A stretch of DNA of 64,000 bases from Bradyrhizobium sp. sBnM-33. GTDB taxonomy: Bacteria > Pseudomonadota > Alphaproteobacteria > Rhizobiales > Xanthobacteraceae. Below, one piece after another: positions 7,832 to 17,215 of the stretch (the first letter of the stretch is position 1; each line of letters begins with the position of its first letter). The translations under genes were made by a program, and so were the position numbers. The stretch covers positions 5,332,001-5,396,000 of the forward strand of contig NZ_CP136624.1 of NCBI RefSeq assembly GCF_032917945.1, written 5' to 3'. The notes beneath the pieces were generated by a model, which made no database searches, had not been told where the DNA came from, and was given only the letters and a program-made list of their open reading frames with translations.

Positions 7832-10156
7832 ATGGCGGGAATGAACTTCCAGCGACGGACGGCGAAGACTTTCTCCCAGCCAGGCCGGTCCGCCCTCCTG
7901 GACGTGCCTCATCTGCCTCGCCATGAAGACAGGCTGGCTGTCACCTACGAACGTGTCGGCGTCGGCATCGTGGAGATCGATGAGGCCGGGCGGATGCTGC
8001 GCGTCAATCAGAAGGCCTGCGAACTGGTGGGACGAGAAGCGGCCGACTTGCTCGGCCGCTCCATTTTTGACGAGACCTCGCCACAGGACGTCGCGCGGGA
8101 TCTCGCGCAGTTCAGGCGACAGATCGCGGGTGAAATCGATCGCTACACCATCGAAAAGCGTGTCGCGCGCAAGGACGGCTCGTACTTCTGGGCGGAGGTG
8201 ACGTCCTCAAGCGTTCGCGATGCGTCTGGAAATTTTCTTTATGCGGTGCGCGTTCAGCACGACATCAGCGCCCGCAAGGCAGCCGAACAGGCGCTGGCGC
8301 GGCGCAGCGAAGAGCAGGCGGCGCTTTTCCAGTTCTCGGAAGGGCTGCAATCCGCCACATCATTTCCAGACGTTTACGACGCCGGCCTGGACGCTATCCT
8401 CGGCGCGCTCGCCTGCCAGCGCGCTTCCATTCTCCTGTTTGACGACAACGACGTGATGCGCTTCGTTGGATGGCGGGGTCTTTCGGACGGATATCGGAAG
8501 GCCGTTGAAGGCCACTCGCCATGGGGCAGGGATGAGCGAAGTCCGCGACCGGTCTGTTTCGAGGACGTCGGCATGTCCGATCTTCCCGACACCCTCAAGG
8601 AAACGATCGCGCGAGAACATATCGCAGCCGTTGCTTTCATTCCGATCCTGATCGGCGGCCGGCTCGCCGGAAAATTCATGGCCTATTACGACGGGCCGCA
8701 TCACTTCACCAAACCGGAGATCGACGTCGCACTGACACTTGCGCGGCAACTCGGCTTTGGCATCGCGCGGCTGCGGGAGGAACAGGCGCGGAGCGTCGCC
8801 GAAGAGCGTGCGCAACAACTCGTGTCCATCGTGGAATCTTCCGACGATGCGATTATCAGCAAGGATATGAACGGGATTATCCAGACCTGGAATTCAGGCG
8901 CCGAGCGGCTGTTCGGCTATACCGCCGGCGAGGTCATCGGCAAGCCCGTGACGATTCTTTTTCCGCCAGGACGCGAAAACGAGGAGCCGGGGATTCTCGC
9001 GCGCATACGGCGAGGCGAGCGCATCCACCATTACGAAACGGTTCGCCGGCGGAAGGACGGGAGCCTTCTGGACATCTCGTTGACCGTCTCGCCCGTGCGC
9101 GACCGCGCAGGAACTATCGTCGGCGCGTCGAAGATCGCCCGCGACATCACCGATCGCAAGCAAGCCGAACGCAAGCTGCGGGAGAGCGAGCAGCGTCTTT
9201 CGGAATTGCTCGCGGCGATTCCCGCCGCGGTCTACACGACCGACGCGCAGGGGAAAATTACCTATTTCAATCCGGCGGCAGTCGAATTCTCGGGGCGGAC
9301 GCCCGCGCTCGGCAGCGACGAATGGTGTGTCACCTGGAAGCTCTTGAATCCCGACGGAACGCCACTTCCGCACGACCAGTGTCCGATGGCGGTTGCGCTG
9401 AAGGAAGGACGCGCCGTGCGCGGCGCCGAGGCAGTTGCCGAACGGCCGGATGGGACGCGGGTGCCGTTCATTCCGTTCCCGACGCCGCTGCGGGACTCCT
9501 CCGGTAAGATCACCGGCGCAATCAACATGCTGGTTGACATCAGCGAGCGGCGGCAGGCCGAAACCCAGCAACGACTTTTGCTCGATGAACTCAATCATCG
9601 CACCAAGAACAACATGCAGATGCTGCAGTCGCTGCTTTTCTCCGCGGCAAGGACCGCACACAGCGAGGAGGCGCGCAAAGTCCTGAATGAAGCCAGCGCG
9701 CGGATCGCAGCCATGGCGGCGGCGCAGCGCGTACTGTACGGCCGAATCGACGCCAGCCGCTTCGCTGCGGAGGAATTTCTGCCGGCAGTCTGCGAAACCA
9801 TTCGGCAATTGCTGCCGCCGGATGCCCGAATTGAGTGTGGCGCGGCGCACGGCGTGCTTTCCAACGACGTGGCGATGCCGCTCGCGCTGATATTGAACGA
9901 GCTGCTGACGAATGCGGTGAAGCACGGCGTCAAGGATCACGCGAGGCAGGGCGTCCGGGTCAGCCTGACCGAGCATGACGAACGGCTGGCGCTCTGCGTC
10001 GAGGATGACGGCGAGGGGTTCGACCTCGAGGCCGTGCGCAAGACCTCGTCCGGGCTCCAGCTCGTACTCGGCCTCGCACGCCAGCTCCACGGAACGCTTC
10101 ACGTCACGAAAAGCCCTTCGCGGGCGTGCCTCGATTTCCCTGCTGCCAAGAGCTAG
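7832..10156 (+). CDS. Multi-PAS/GAF sensor histidine kinase (HWE/HisKA_2 type)
   Basis: About 774 residues. Domain order: PAS (about 40-150, YERVGVGIVEIDEAGR), GAF (165-325), PAS (330-455), PAS (460-580), then a HisKA_2/HWE-type phosphoacceptor region with the His in LDELNHRTKNNM (codon 9596-9598), and an HATPase with ILNELLTNAVKHG and EDDGEGFD. No membrane segment, so it senses in the cytoplasm. The start is uncertain (GTG 7769, ATG 7832 or ATG 7841); GGCGGGG precedes 7832. It is followed by a single-domain response regulator 12 bases downstream, its likely partner. The input signal is unknown. Confidence 0.9.
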   Translation: MAGMNFQRRTAKTFSQPGRSALLDVPHLPRHEDRLAVTYERVGVGIVEIDEAGRMLRVNQKACELVGREAADLLGRSIFDETSPQDVARDLAQFRRQIAGEIDRYTIEKRVARKDGSYFWAEVTSSSVRDASGNFLYAVRVQHDISARKAAEQALARRSEEQAALFQFSEGLQSATSFPDVYDAGLDAILGALACQRASILLFDDNDVMRFVGWRGLSDGYRKAVEGHSPWGRDERSPRPVCFEDVGMSDLPDTLKETIAREHIAAVAFIPILIGGRLAGKFMAYYDGPHHFTKPEIDVALTLARQLGFGIARLREEQARSVAEERAQQLVSIVESSDDAIISKDMNGIIQTWNSGAERLFGYTAGEVIGKPVTILFPPGRENEEPGILARIRRGERIHHYETVRRRKDGSLLDISLTVSPVRDRAGTIVGASKIARDITDRKQAERKLRESEQRLSELLAAIPAAVYTTDAQGKITYFNPAAVEFSGRTPALGSDEWCVTWKLLNPDGTPLPHDQCPMAVALKEGRAVRGAEAVAERPDGTRVPFIPFPTPLRDSSGKITGAINMLVDISERRQAETQQRLLLDELNHRTKNNMQMLQSLLFSAARTAHSEEARKVLNEASARIAAMAAAQRVLYGRIDASRFAAEEFLPAVCETIRQLLPPDARIECGAAHGVLSNDVAMPLALILNELLTNAVKHGVKDHARQGVRVSLTEHDERLALCVEDDGEGFDLEAVRKTSSGLQLVLGLARQLHGTLHVTKSPSRACLDFPAAKS

Positions 10157-10167
10157 GCCGGTGATCG

Positions 10168-10650
10168 ATGACGACGCCCCACCAGAACGCAGGGAATGTT
10201 GCGTTGCCATCCGAGCCGGACCGGAACTCGTTACCACCTGCTGAAGAGACCCGCCGCATGGAAGGGAAGCAGGATCCGCTGCGGGTTCTTGTCGTCGAGG
10301 ATGATTTCCTGATCGCCATGCAATCCGAAGTCGCGCTGACGGCAGCCGGCTTTGAAGTTGTCGGTCCGGCCACGACCGCCGAGCAAGCCGTCGCGCTCGC
10401 CAGCGAGGCCCAACCGACACTTGCCGTGATGGATATTCGCCTGGCCAGCACCCGCGACGGTATCGACGCCGCACGGCAACTCTATCAGGACTTCGCCATT
10501 CGCTGCATCTTTGCGACCGCGCACGACGATGTGCACACGCGCGGGCGCGCCGAGCCCTACGCCCCGCTCGGATGGCTGCCGAAGCCGTACACGACGGCGT
10601 CGCTGGTATCGGTGGTCGTCGAGGCGCTCGCGCTATTGCGCCGGTCTTAG
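10168..10650 (+). CDS. Single-domain response regulator
   Basis: 160 residues: a flexible N-terminus of about 35 residues, then a receiver domain. The acidic pair is in VLVVEDDF, the phosphoacceptor Asp in LAVMDIRL (codon 10432-10434), a Thr/Ala switch in IFATAHDD, and the conserved Lys in WLPKPY. It has no output domain, so it probably acts by protein contact or phosphotransfer. It follows the histidine kinase directly and is probably cotranscribed. An internal ATG at 10258 is an alternative start. A decayed relative of its C-terminus lies at 11740-11883. Confidence 0.88.
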   Translation: MTTPHQNAGNVALPSEPDRNSLPPAEETRRMEGKQDPLRVLVVEDDFLIAMQSEVALTAAGFEVVGPATTAEQAVALASEAQPTLAVMDIRLASTRDGIDAARQLYQDFAIRCIFATAHDDVHTRGRAEPYAPLGWLPKPYTTASLVSVVVEALALLRRS

Positions 10651-10669
10651 CGGAGGCGTCGCGCGATGC

Positions 10670-11071
10670 TCAGTCCTGATAATAGTAGCGGCGACCTTCA
10701 TATCCGCCGCCGTAATGACGTTGGCGCCCCGCCTGAAACTGCGGCGGCACCGTTCCGTTCGGGTAGCATTGACCGTCGCGGATATCGAGGTCCGCGCCGT
10801 GACCACACCGAACAGGGTAGCGGCCGCCGCCATAGTAGCCGTCGCCGTGATGGTAACGCGGATACTGCCTTGCGGCCTGCTCCTGCGGATGCAGATAGCC
10901 GTTCGGGTAGCAGAGGCCGTCGCGCGCGCTCAGATCCCAGCCATGGCCGCATGGCGGGGGATGGGCGGGTACGCGGTATTGCACGGCTTGAGGCAGGACA
11001 GGTTCAGCAGCGCTCTCGGGCGTCATGCTCAAGTGAGCGGCCAGTGCTGCGACGGCAATGCTGACGATCAT
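10670..11071 (-). CDS. Secreted CGHG-repeat protein 1
   Basis: 133 residues from the ATG at 11071 (CGGAGA, eight bases upstream). A signal peptide is followed by two copies of a motif, PPCGHGWDLSARDGLCYPNG and a second CGHGADLDIRDGQCYPNG, each followed by a Gln/Arg-rich spacer, then a Gly/Tyr-rich tail ending RRYYYQD. Each unit carries two cysteines, suggesting a disulfide loop or metal site. Paralogues at 11283-11660 and 18883-19167 share the motif. It is convergent with the response regulator. No known family recognised with confidence. Confidence 0.75.
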   Translation of the reverse strand: MIVSIAVAALAAHLSMTPESAAEPVLPQAVQYRVPAHPPPCGHGWDLSARDGLCYPNGYLHPQEQAARQYPRYHHGDGYYGGGRYPVRCGHGADLDIRDGQCYPNGTVPPQFQAGRQRHYGGGYEGRRYYYQD

Positions 11072-11282
11072 TAGTTGGTCTCCGATCAAACCAGAAGCTG
11101 CCGGCGCTTCCACGACGCGCTGACCGGTCGCCCGATCACGAGGCTGCTGTTGCATCGATGCAAATATATCGAAATACGCCCTGAATATCCCATGAACACA
11201 TTCAGATATCGGAAGTCAAATCCCGGCAATGACAGTCCCGGGATAGCTGCGGATCGGCGAGCAGACGTTCAGCATCGCCGCA

Positions 11283-11660
11283 CTATCGCATTTCGTAATA
11301 GCCGTTACGTCGATAGTGATAGCCCGGGCGGCCTGCCTGGTATTGCCGTGGCACCGTGCCCGTCGGATAGCAGAGCCCATCGCGAATATCGGCGTCCGCG
11401 CCATGGCCGCATGGTACCGGCCGCCGGCCGCCGCCGTACTCCAGGGGGTAATACCGCCCCGATTGAAACCGCGGCGGGACCATTCCGTTCGGGTAGCACT
11501 TGCCGTCCCGCTCATCGAGATCGTAGCCGTGGCCGCACGGCGGTGGATGGCCGTGACGGCGGTACCGGATTTCCTGGGCTAAGGGGGCGCTTTCGTTCTG
11601 CGGGTAAGCAAGCACTCCCAATTGTAGCGCGAGGGCTATCCCGGCAATGCTGGCGAACAT
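11283..11660 (-). CDS. Secreted CGHG-repeat protein 2
   Basis: 125 residues. The ATG at 11660 has GGAGG eight bases upstream. A signal peptide (FASIAGIALALQLGVLAYP) precedes two motif units, CGHGYDLDERDGKCYPNG and CGHGADADIRDGLCYPTG, separated by a Gly/Tyr/Arg linker, and a tail ending RRNGYYEMR. It is closer to the paralogue at 18883-19167 in its signal peptide (ALQLGV) and to 10670-11071 in having two units. Likely exported; function unknown. Confidence 0.75.
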   Translation of the reverse strand: MFASIAGIALALQLGVLAYPQNESAPLAQEIRYRRHGHPPPCGHGYDLDERDGKCYPNGMVPPRFQSGRYYPLEYGGGRRPVPCGHGADADIRDGLCYPTGTVPRQYQAGRPGYHYRRNGYYEMR

Positions 11661-11739
11661 CTTTCGGTCCTCCGGTGAACACCAAAACTTTGCCCGATAT
11701 CTCTCCGGAAACGGCGACGGCGGATTGTACGCTCCGCTA

Positions 11740-11883
11740 GCGATTTTGTGTGCACCGATGAAGGTTGCGAGTGCGCATGACGACGCACTCACTACGGAGC
11801 CAGGCCTGCTCGGGCGGCCGCCAAATCCAATGCCCCTCGTTGAGGTCGTTGCCGAAGCTATCGCGCTATTGGTCCGGCCGTAG
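11740..11883 (+). pseudogene. Response-regulator C-terminal remnant
   Basis: This frame encodes KVASAHDDALTTEP then PLVEVVAEAIALLVRP and a stop. It lines up with the end of the intact regulator at 10168-10650 (IFATAHDDVHTRGRAEP and SLVSVVVEALALLRRS). The catalytic Asp region is gone, and the KPY lysine position reads RPPNP. It is therefore a decayed receiver-domain fragment, not a functional regulator. It sits beside a CGHG-repeat gene, as the intact regulator does. Confidence 0.6.
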
Positions 11884-12137
11884 CGCCGGCATCGGCGGTC
11901 GGACCGGAGCTATGGAACTTTCCATTTTCGGCCCAAGCAATTTGCAGAGAAGATGGATCGCGCCCTGGGTGAGGCGGCCTTCATGGGTGGGGTGGGCTTT
12001 ACGGCAGGGTAAGGCCGCGGTCACAGCTCACCGGTCCGGCGGCCACGGACCTCGACCAGACAGCAAATCGACAAGCGGCAGCAGACGTTCGACAAACGCT
12101 GCCGCGGCGCCTAAGGCGACGTTTTTTCCGCTGGGCG

Positions 12138-12221
12138 CTAGTCGGTGCGGTAGGCGTCCAGCGCGTGGGCGGCGAAGATCCCCACGCTAATCAGGGCGAG
12201 GATCGCTGAGAGCTCGATCAT
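12138..12221 (-). CDS. Membrane microprotein, 27 aa
   Basis: A 27-residue frame, MIELSAILALISVGIF then AAHALDAYRTD, is a single hydrophobic helix with a short polar C-terminus. CAGGA lies about ten bases upstream of the ATG. Peptides of this shape are common in Bradyrhizobium genomes, though this is from memory. It stands alone. Too short for most gene finders. Confidence 0.5.
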   Translation of the reverse strand: MIELSAILALISVGIFAAHALDAYRTD

Positions 12222-12667
12222 TTGTTCGGTGTTCCTGTGTTTTAATTACTAACCAGGTACGCAGCCGTTTGTTTCAGCCAGCGGTCGAGCAATCTCGAAC
12301 GCGAGGTTTGGCGAGGAACAGCAGAGCTAAGTGGAAAAGGGGAGGACGTTCGGCCAGCGCTTCTTCATCCCAGCGGCAACTTGGAAGGCCAGGCGATTTT
12401 CGGATCGCGTCGCTGGGGCGTACTTGGCGTGAGCTCGACGGTCGGCCGCCTTCTGTCGTCCGCGCTGGCGCCTGACATATCGTTTGGATCGCGTATGCAT
12501 TTGGCATCGCTCCAAAGTCTTGTGACCGGTGATGATCCTCTCACTGAATTTGAGACTTGGCAACCGGATCAGCGCTAGCCGTCAGAGTGCACCGCACAAA
12601 CTGTTTTACTTTCGCCGGGCGCGAATCTACGCAGAGCTTGACCAGCGACATGTCATTGGGGATGAGC
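12222..12667. other. No gene seen
   Basis: Both strands carry only short frames with unbiased composition. No repeat, terminator or RNA gene was recognised. Confidence 0.5.
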
Positions 12668-12784
12668 ATGGACGTTGTGGAGCTCGTAATTTACGGCTTG
12701 CTGGCTTTGTGGGGACCGCCTTTGTTGTTCGCGGCGTACTTGTTGCGGCCGATCAAATCAACTGCCTCACCATCCAGACGATGA
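12668..12784 (+). CDS. Small membrane protein, 38 aa
   Basis: The frame MDVVELVIYGLLALWGPP continues as one hydrophobic helix to LLFAAYLLRPIKST and a basic Ser-rich tail. A GGGG lies a few bases upstream of this ATG; another in-frame ATG at 12662 is possible. The Pro-Pro break inside the helix is notable. Its 3' end overlaps a candidate microprotein on the other strand (12753-12833). Confidence 0.45.
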   Translation: MDVVELVIYGLLALWGPPLLFAAYLLRPIKSTASPSRR

Positions 12785-12833
12785 GGAACAGCCAACCGGC
12801 CATCGCGATCACGACAGCGATAAAGTAGTTCAC
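12753..12833 (-). CDS. Candidate membrane microprotein, 26 aa
   Basis: A GTG-initiated frame, MNYFIAVVIAMAGWLF then LIVWMVRQLI, is one uninterrupted hydrophobic helix with a basic end. A GAGG sits very close to the start, so the translation signal is poor. It overlaps the opposite-strand small gene by 32 bases. Listed because the composition is strikingly membrane-like; it could be chance. Confidence 0.33.
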   Translation of the reverse strand: MNYFIAVVIAMAGWLFLIVWMVRQLI

Positions 12834-13090
12834 CCTCAGCCATAGGTGGTGCACCGATCGTCCTCCAGGACAAAGCCGTCAGGCGAAGTATGACCGCCTG
12901 ACGGCTTGCTGGTGTGGGCCCGGACGCTTGGGGAATTGTCCGGTGGCTGATCACTAGGTGTAGCCGCAGAGCGCGGCAATCGAGTTCGCAGTTTAACCTA
13001 ACCAATCAACCTTACCGACCGCGATGTCTTCGGTCTCAACTCCATTTCACCTTCCTGCGACAGTAGAGTAGTGCGGCTAGTGCAACAAAA

Positions 13091-13107
13091 GAGCGCCCGA
13101 AGGCGGT
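13091..13107 (-). terminator. Weak intrinsic terminator downstream of the H-NS-type gene
   Basis: GAGCGCCCGAAGGCGGTCTC gives a short CGCC-CGAA-GGCG stem; on the minus strand it is followed by CTTTTG. It is nearly the same sequence as the better hairpin at 24036-24053. The stretch 12834-13143 around it holds no gene. Confidence 0.5.
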
Positions 13108-13143
13108 CTCCGTGCATCTCTGACAGGCTGGTCGCTCAGGTAT

Positions 13144-13455
13144 CTATTGAATCCTAAACTCATCGAGGTTTCTGCCAGCCGCAATCAATTCTGCAACCCA
13201 GCGCGGGGTTTTGCCCCGACCTGACCACGTCTGTGACGGATTGTTCGGGTTTCGATACTTGGGCTCTACCTTCGGGTAAGGCCTACGTTGCGGGAGGTCA
13301 CTAGGAGAGCTACCGAACTTGCGACCAAGCTCATCAAGCTGGTTTTCAAGCTTCCGCTTCTCGTTCTCTAGTTTTCGATCCAGGATCACAATGATCCTCT
13401 GGTGCAGGTCCCAGAGATCGTCCAGCTCCATCTTCTCCAGTTCTCGGTCTTTCAT
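13144..13455 (-). CDS. H-NS-family DNA-binding protein
   Basis: 103 residues from the ATG at 13455. The N-terminal half is a charged coiled coil (MKDRELEKMELDDLWDLHQ..., LENEKRKLENQLDELGRKF) for oligomerisation. The C-terminal half carries the H-NS DNA-binding core KYRNPNNPSQTWSGRGKTPR followed by WVAELIAAGRNLDEF. Such proteins bind AT-rich DNA and silence acquired genes. That fits its place in a stretch of accessory genes, but its targets are unknown. The ribosome-binding site is weak. Confidence 0.88.
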   Translation of the reverse strand: MKDRELEKMELDDLWDLHQRIIVILDRKLENEKRKLENQLDELGRKFGSSPSDLPQRRPYPKVEPKYRNPNNPSQTWSGRGKTPRWVAELIAAGRNLDEFRIQ

Positions 13456-13556
13456 GCCCAGCCCCAAGGCAACGACGTGACGCGACGCAATGAATCGCTT
13501 AGCAAAAGAAAAGCCGCCCCTTACGACGGCCTTCCACCAAGAAACCGACCGCGGCC

Positions 13557-14864
13557 CTAGACCAGAGCAGCAGCCGCTCGGCGCTTCCGCCGATAGGTCA
13601 TGTAGCCGACGCCGGCGAAGCCCAAGATCATCATCGCCCATGTGGAAGGTTCAGGGACGGCAGTGATCGCTGTCATGGTGCCCCGGAAAACGCCGTCGTC
13701 GGTGAAGGTCACCTGAGTCACAAACGCCGTCGAATTATTGGGATCGAGACCTAAGCTTTCGTCGATGCCCAAGACCTTGAACTTGCTGACGCCGCCCGGG
13801 CCGAAGTCAAACAAGGTGTTGGCCAGAAGATCTGCGGCATGCACGTAACTGCTACCGTTCCAGATATAGAGGCCGTAGGGGTGGCCCAAGCCCAAGTCTG
13901 GCAATTTCACGCTTGCGAAGTTCGGACCGCTATCGCCTGTCGAAAAGATGTAGCCCACCGCGGCGGCCGGATCCAAGTTGTAGGTCTGGCCGTGGGTGAC
14001 GTCGATATGGAAGCTATAGACGGTGTCACCGACTGCGTTGGCCGACGAGACCGGCACATAAATGGGGCCATCGAGTTGCGATATCGCGCTGGGATGAAAA
14101 TCAAAAAAGCTATGCGAACTGGCGCCGGTGGTTGCATTGCTGGGGGTTCTGAAATCAGCCCGGATCACAACGCCGTAATGACCGTTAGGAGAGAGGTTCG
14201 CCGAAGCGGGAACGGTAAAGCTCGTCTGATCTGATGGAAGGTCTATCCTGAAGATCTGCTGTCTATTGTTATTGAGATCCACGATAAAGACCCGCGTCGC
14301 CTGCTGGTAGCCGCCTGGCGGATTATAGGTCGGTGCGTTCCAGGTAATCGTCGGCGTCGTAGTTGTGTTCGAGGCGCCGCTGATCGTTATTCCCGTGATG
14401 AAGGGAGGTACCCCGATGGTTGGGTCGATTGCGGCTGTATTGACAGTGAGCGTGTTGGTGTAGTTCGGATTGCTGACGGTGAGCTGCCAAGATCCGAGAA
14501 GGTTCGGGTTGTAGGCAATTTTCTTATCAAAGACATTCGGGTCGGGAATGGAATTGGCATAGGGCACGTTAATCGTAACGCCGTTCTGCTTTGCCGTAAC
14601 TGTCGTGTTGGCTCCGAAGGTTTGATCTGCGGTCGGCGATAGGCTTGGATGAAATCGTCCGCCGAACTCCAGGAACTGAGATGCAACGGGCTGACCGAAT
14701 GCCACGTTGGAGGAGTTGTATCCAATGAAGTTGTAGGTGCCGGGGAAGCCAGGCGTTCCAGTATTCTGCACGATTATGTCGGCTTGAGCGGTCGTTGGTG
14801 CGACAATCAAAGCCGCGATTGCAAAGGTAGCCAGCTTCCCGCGCCGCGATTCAAATAATTGCAT
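13557..14864 (-). CDS. PEP-CTERM sorting-domain protein, 435 aa
   Basis: A signal peptide (about 1-29, ending TTAQA) is followed by a long Asn/Thr/Gly-rich beta-type extracellular region containing a fibronectin-like stretch ([15 protein letters not shown]). The C-terminal sorting tail has [15 protein letters not shown], a hydrophobic helix and the basic end YRRKRRAA. Exosortase recognises this tail and anchors or releases the protein at the cell surface. GGAGG upstream selects the ATG at 14864 rather than 14879. DNA coding for the tail is nearly identical to that of the gene at 15133-15804. Confidence 0.88.
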   Translation of the reverse strand: MQLFESRRGKLATFAIAALIVAPTTAQADIIVQNTGTPGFPGTYNFIGYNSSNVAFGQPVASQFLEFGGRFHPSLSPTADQTFGANTTVTAKQNGVTINVPYANSIPDPNVFDKKIAYNPNLLGSWQLTVSNPNYTNTLTVNTAAIDPTIGVPPFITGITISGASNTTTTPTITWNAPTYNPPGGYQQATRVFIVDLNNNRQQIFRIDLPSDQTSFTVPASANLSPNGHYGVVIRADFRTPSNATTGASSHSFFDFHPSAISQLDGPIYVPVSSANAVGDTVYSFHIDVTHGQTYNLDPAAAVGYIFSTGDSGPNFASVKLPDLGLGHPYGLYIWNGSSYVHAADLLANTLFDFGPGGVSKFKVLGIDESLGLDPNNSTAFVTQVTFTDDGVFRGTMTAITAVPEPSTWAMMILGFAGVGYMTYRRKRRAAAALV

Positions 14865-15132
14865 TACTGCCTCCAACAATGAATTTGATTAAATATGCCG
14901 AGCATTCAGTTTGAGCAGGCAGTACACGCCTGTCAATCGAGGATTAAAGAGCGCAATAGCCCCAGCGCGCTTCACCCGTTTGGGGGTAAAGTAAGCCAAT
15001 TCAAACAAGCCCTGCTGTAGCTAATTACCTGAGTCTAATTCGGACGCACATACTGCGAAGGGCCGACATTGATAATGGAGGCGGTTGCTTCAAGTGCCCC
15101 ATTAACAATGCGCCAAAAACAAACGTCAGAAT

Positions 15133-15804
15133 CTATTTTTCAAATAACGCTGCTCGGCGCTTCCGCCGATAGGTCATGTAGCCGACGCCGGCGAAGCCCA
15201 AGATCATCATCGCCCATGTGGAGGGCTCAGGGACGGCGGCGACGCCGATGTTGCCGCGAATTTCGCCACCTCCGAACTGTAACGTGTGAAAATTGATATA
15301 CGAATGGCCGCCCAGAATGTTTGCTTTTTGTGCGGCAAGCGTCGTTCCGTTGCCTTCCGGCGCATCCCATTTCCCGCTGATGGTGCCGCCGACGCCGACT
15401 GCAAATGGCGTAAATACCATATCGTTCGGATTGTTGTCGTTGAAAGGCGCACCGAAGAATCCCCACACAGCAGGCCCGTTAGTGGTCGGTGTTACCAGCG
15501 GGCCGGCGTGAATGTGCGCGGCGACAAGGTTGTCGTTAGTGTCAGCAGTTTGCGTGCCGGTGAAGTCGATATTGAAGATCGTCGCCGTGAAGCTGAGTGC
15601 CGTCTGGGCCGTGTTTAGAACGAAGTCCGCCGTTCCGAACGAGGCAGGGCGCGGCGCCCCGAGTCCTGTTGTAGGCGCTGCCGCAGGGTTTTCAGCCGAA
15701 TTACTCAGGTCGGCGTGGAGAAAAATGTCAGCGCGGGCGCCGGCGCTCGACAAAGTAAGGGCGAAGACAAGAAGTCCGGTAGCACCGGCAAAGGAACGGA
15801 ACAT
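15133..15804 (-). CDS. CHRD-domain PEP-CTERM protein, 223 aa
   Basis: A signal peptide (ending GARA) precedes a CHRD-type domain: [23 protein letters not shown], and [18 protein letters not shown] near the end. The C-terminus is a PEP-CTERM tail. CHRD domains occur in chordin and in bacterial surface proteins. GGAGAA precedes the ATG. It lies upstream of another PEP-CTERM gene in the same orientation, separated by about 270 bases. Both depend on an exosortase that is not encoded in this window. Confidence 0.88.
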   Translation of the reverse strand: MFRSFAGATGLLVFALTLSSAGARADIFLHADLSNSAENPAAAPTTGLGAPRPASFGTADFVLNTAQTALSFTATIFNIDFTGTQTADTNDNLVAAHIHAGPLVTPTTNGPAVWGFFGAPFNDNNPNDMVFTPFAVGVGGTISGKWDAPEGNGTTLAAQKANILGGHSYINFHTLQFGGGEIRGNIGVAAVPEPSTWAMMILGFAGVGYMTYRRKRRAALFEK

Positions 15805-16135
15805 ATGCTTTCTCCAATCAGAAAATCAGCGACTAGGCCTCCTGACGGCAAAATGACCCGTAACGTAGAAATCACGGACAAACGGGTCCCGAGCAGTTGC
15901 CCGCAAAATAAAATTTAAATACCCCCGCATTAACTGCCCATTAATGATGGCGCAGCGTGCGATACATCGCAAGGTGCATATTTATTTTGGGGACGCTTTT
16001 GGTGCTCTATCCAACGGCAACTTGAACGTGTGGCAACGGGGGCATTCGTCCGATCTCCCCAATCTTCGCCACGGCCTTGCCGCGACTCAGGCCCTGCATC
16101 TGCCAGCGCAATTAATCGACAAGGAGCTCGGTTTT
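15805..16135. other. No gene seen
   Basis: AT-richer spacer upstream of the CHRD gene. It should hold that gene's promoter. No repeat, RNA or convincing frame was recognised. Confidence 0.45.
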
Positions 16136-16294
16136 CTAAGTTGGACCGAAGGCGCTCAGAAGCCCGATCAGTATGGTGATGAGGCCGAGGCAAATCCATA
16201 ACGCGGGTACGCTGGAGCCTGAGCCGGCAATGAGGATCCAGACACCAAAGCCGGTAATTCCGAGCGAGATCGCATGGGCAGCCGCTTTTTCCAT
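16136..16294 (-). CDS. Small membrane protein, 52 aa
   Basis: The frame MEKAAAHAISLGITGFGVWI continues through LIAGSGSSVPALWICLGLIT to ILIGLLSAFGPT, giving two hydrophobic helices with a Gly/Ser turn. The ribosome-binding region is only GGTAGAG. Composition is strongly membrane-like from start to stop. It is a stand-alone gene in the accessory stretch; function unknown. Confidence 0.5.
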   Translation of the reverse strand: MEKAAAHAISLGITGFGVWILIAGSGSSVPALWICLGLITILIGLLSAFGPT

Positions 16295-16717
16295 GCTCTA
16301 CCCAAACGGAAATGGAAGATCGGGGTCGATGATCGCCTCTAAGACTCGCATCGGGCGAAAACGTTCCGCTGAGCGCGGAAAAGCTGCCGGACAAGCCGGA
16401 AGTGCGCATCAATACCCTGGGGCGGCGGCGACTGCCCATCACCGGGAAACGTGCAAGGTGTTTGTAAGCGCAGCTTTGAGCGGCGCGATCGTCCCGGGGA
16501 CTTCGACCGCGACTGAAGTCAATCCGACCTTCGCATTGATCAACGAGAACAAGAAAGCGAGTGCGCGTTTTTACACCGCATTGGAGGTGGCAGGCTCAAC
16601 CCGGATCCCGAGCTGAGCAACGGCTCATTAGAAGGTGGGCGTTAACTTTTTCTTAAGCTTTTGGTTGAGATAATTCAGAGTTTAAGAAATTGCGAATCAT
16701 CGGGCTGGAGATTTGCC
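16295..16717. other. No gene seen
   Basis: Only short mixed frames are present, with no supported coding signal, repeat or RNA. Confidence 0.45.
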
Positions 16718-16816
16718 ATGCTCACGACGGTTCTCTTGATGGCCTTGGCCGCGCTGGGCGCTTGCACAGCTATTCTTGTCCGCTTCGAATTGTTAGCGCG
16801 AAGGCGAAGAGCGTAA
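16718..16816 (+). CDS. Membrane microprotein, 32 aa
   Basis: The frame MLTTVLLMALAALGACTAIL continues VRFELLARRRRA and stops. It is one hydrophobic helix followed by a strongly basic tail, so an N-out/C-in single-pass topology is likely. CTGGAG lies eight bases upstream of the ATG. Its nearest neighbour is the PilZ gene on the other strand. Function unknown. Confidence 0.5.
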   Translation: MLTTVLLMALAALGACTAILVRFELLARRRRA

Positions 16817-16882
16817 GCCAATGCCCATTGGGGCGGCGAGGGTAGAGCAGCCGGACATCGGGAGCCGAGCGGCTGCGTAGAG

Positions 16883-17125
16883 CTACAGGTCGAAGACCAC
16901 GCCAATTCTGTACTCTCTGCGCCACACAACGCGACAAGGAAGCTTTAGCTTGTCATCCGGTAAGATCAATGTGAACTCATCGGGAATGCGGATCAGCTCG
17001 GAAAAGTCCAGCGCCGCGCCCGTGCTGGATATATCACGAACGATACAAGGATACTTGTCGCCGCCGTAATCGATTTTGGCCGGCTTCATCACGCGAACAC
17101 GTGGAGCGATCCGAGTATTCACCAT
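16883..17125 (-). CDS. PilZ-domain protein, 80 aa
   Basis: A compact single PilZ domain. The N-terminal Arg motif (RIAPRVRV) and the DISSTGAAL motif correspond to the RxxxR and D/NxSxxG signatures that bind cyclic di-GMP in canonical members. The rest is beta-rich, ending CRVVWRREYRIGVVFDL. It probably acts as a c-di-GMP-responsive adaptor, but ligand binding is inferred from motifs only. The ribosome-binding site is weak. Near two zinc-ribbon-like and secreted small genes on the same strand. Confidence 0.8.
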   Translation of the reverse strand: MVNTRIAPRVRVMKPAKIDYGGDKYPCIVRDISSTGAALDFSELIRIPDEFTLILPDDKLKLPCRVVWRREYRIGVVFDL

Positions 17126-17215
17126 CGCAATAGATCCACTTTAAAACACCGCTTAGTAGCACTGAACTCTTAAAGCGTTCCAAACACGGAACCCGTTTCA
17201 ACCACATCGTGCCTT

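Noticed and set aside
12691..13005. Minus-strand 104-codon frame over the microprotein region
   Set aside because: Mixed composition with no signal; the hydrophobic frames overlapping it look more protein-like.
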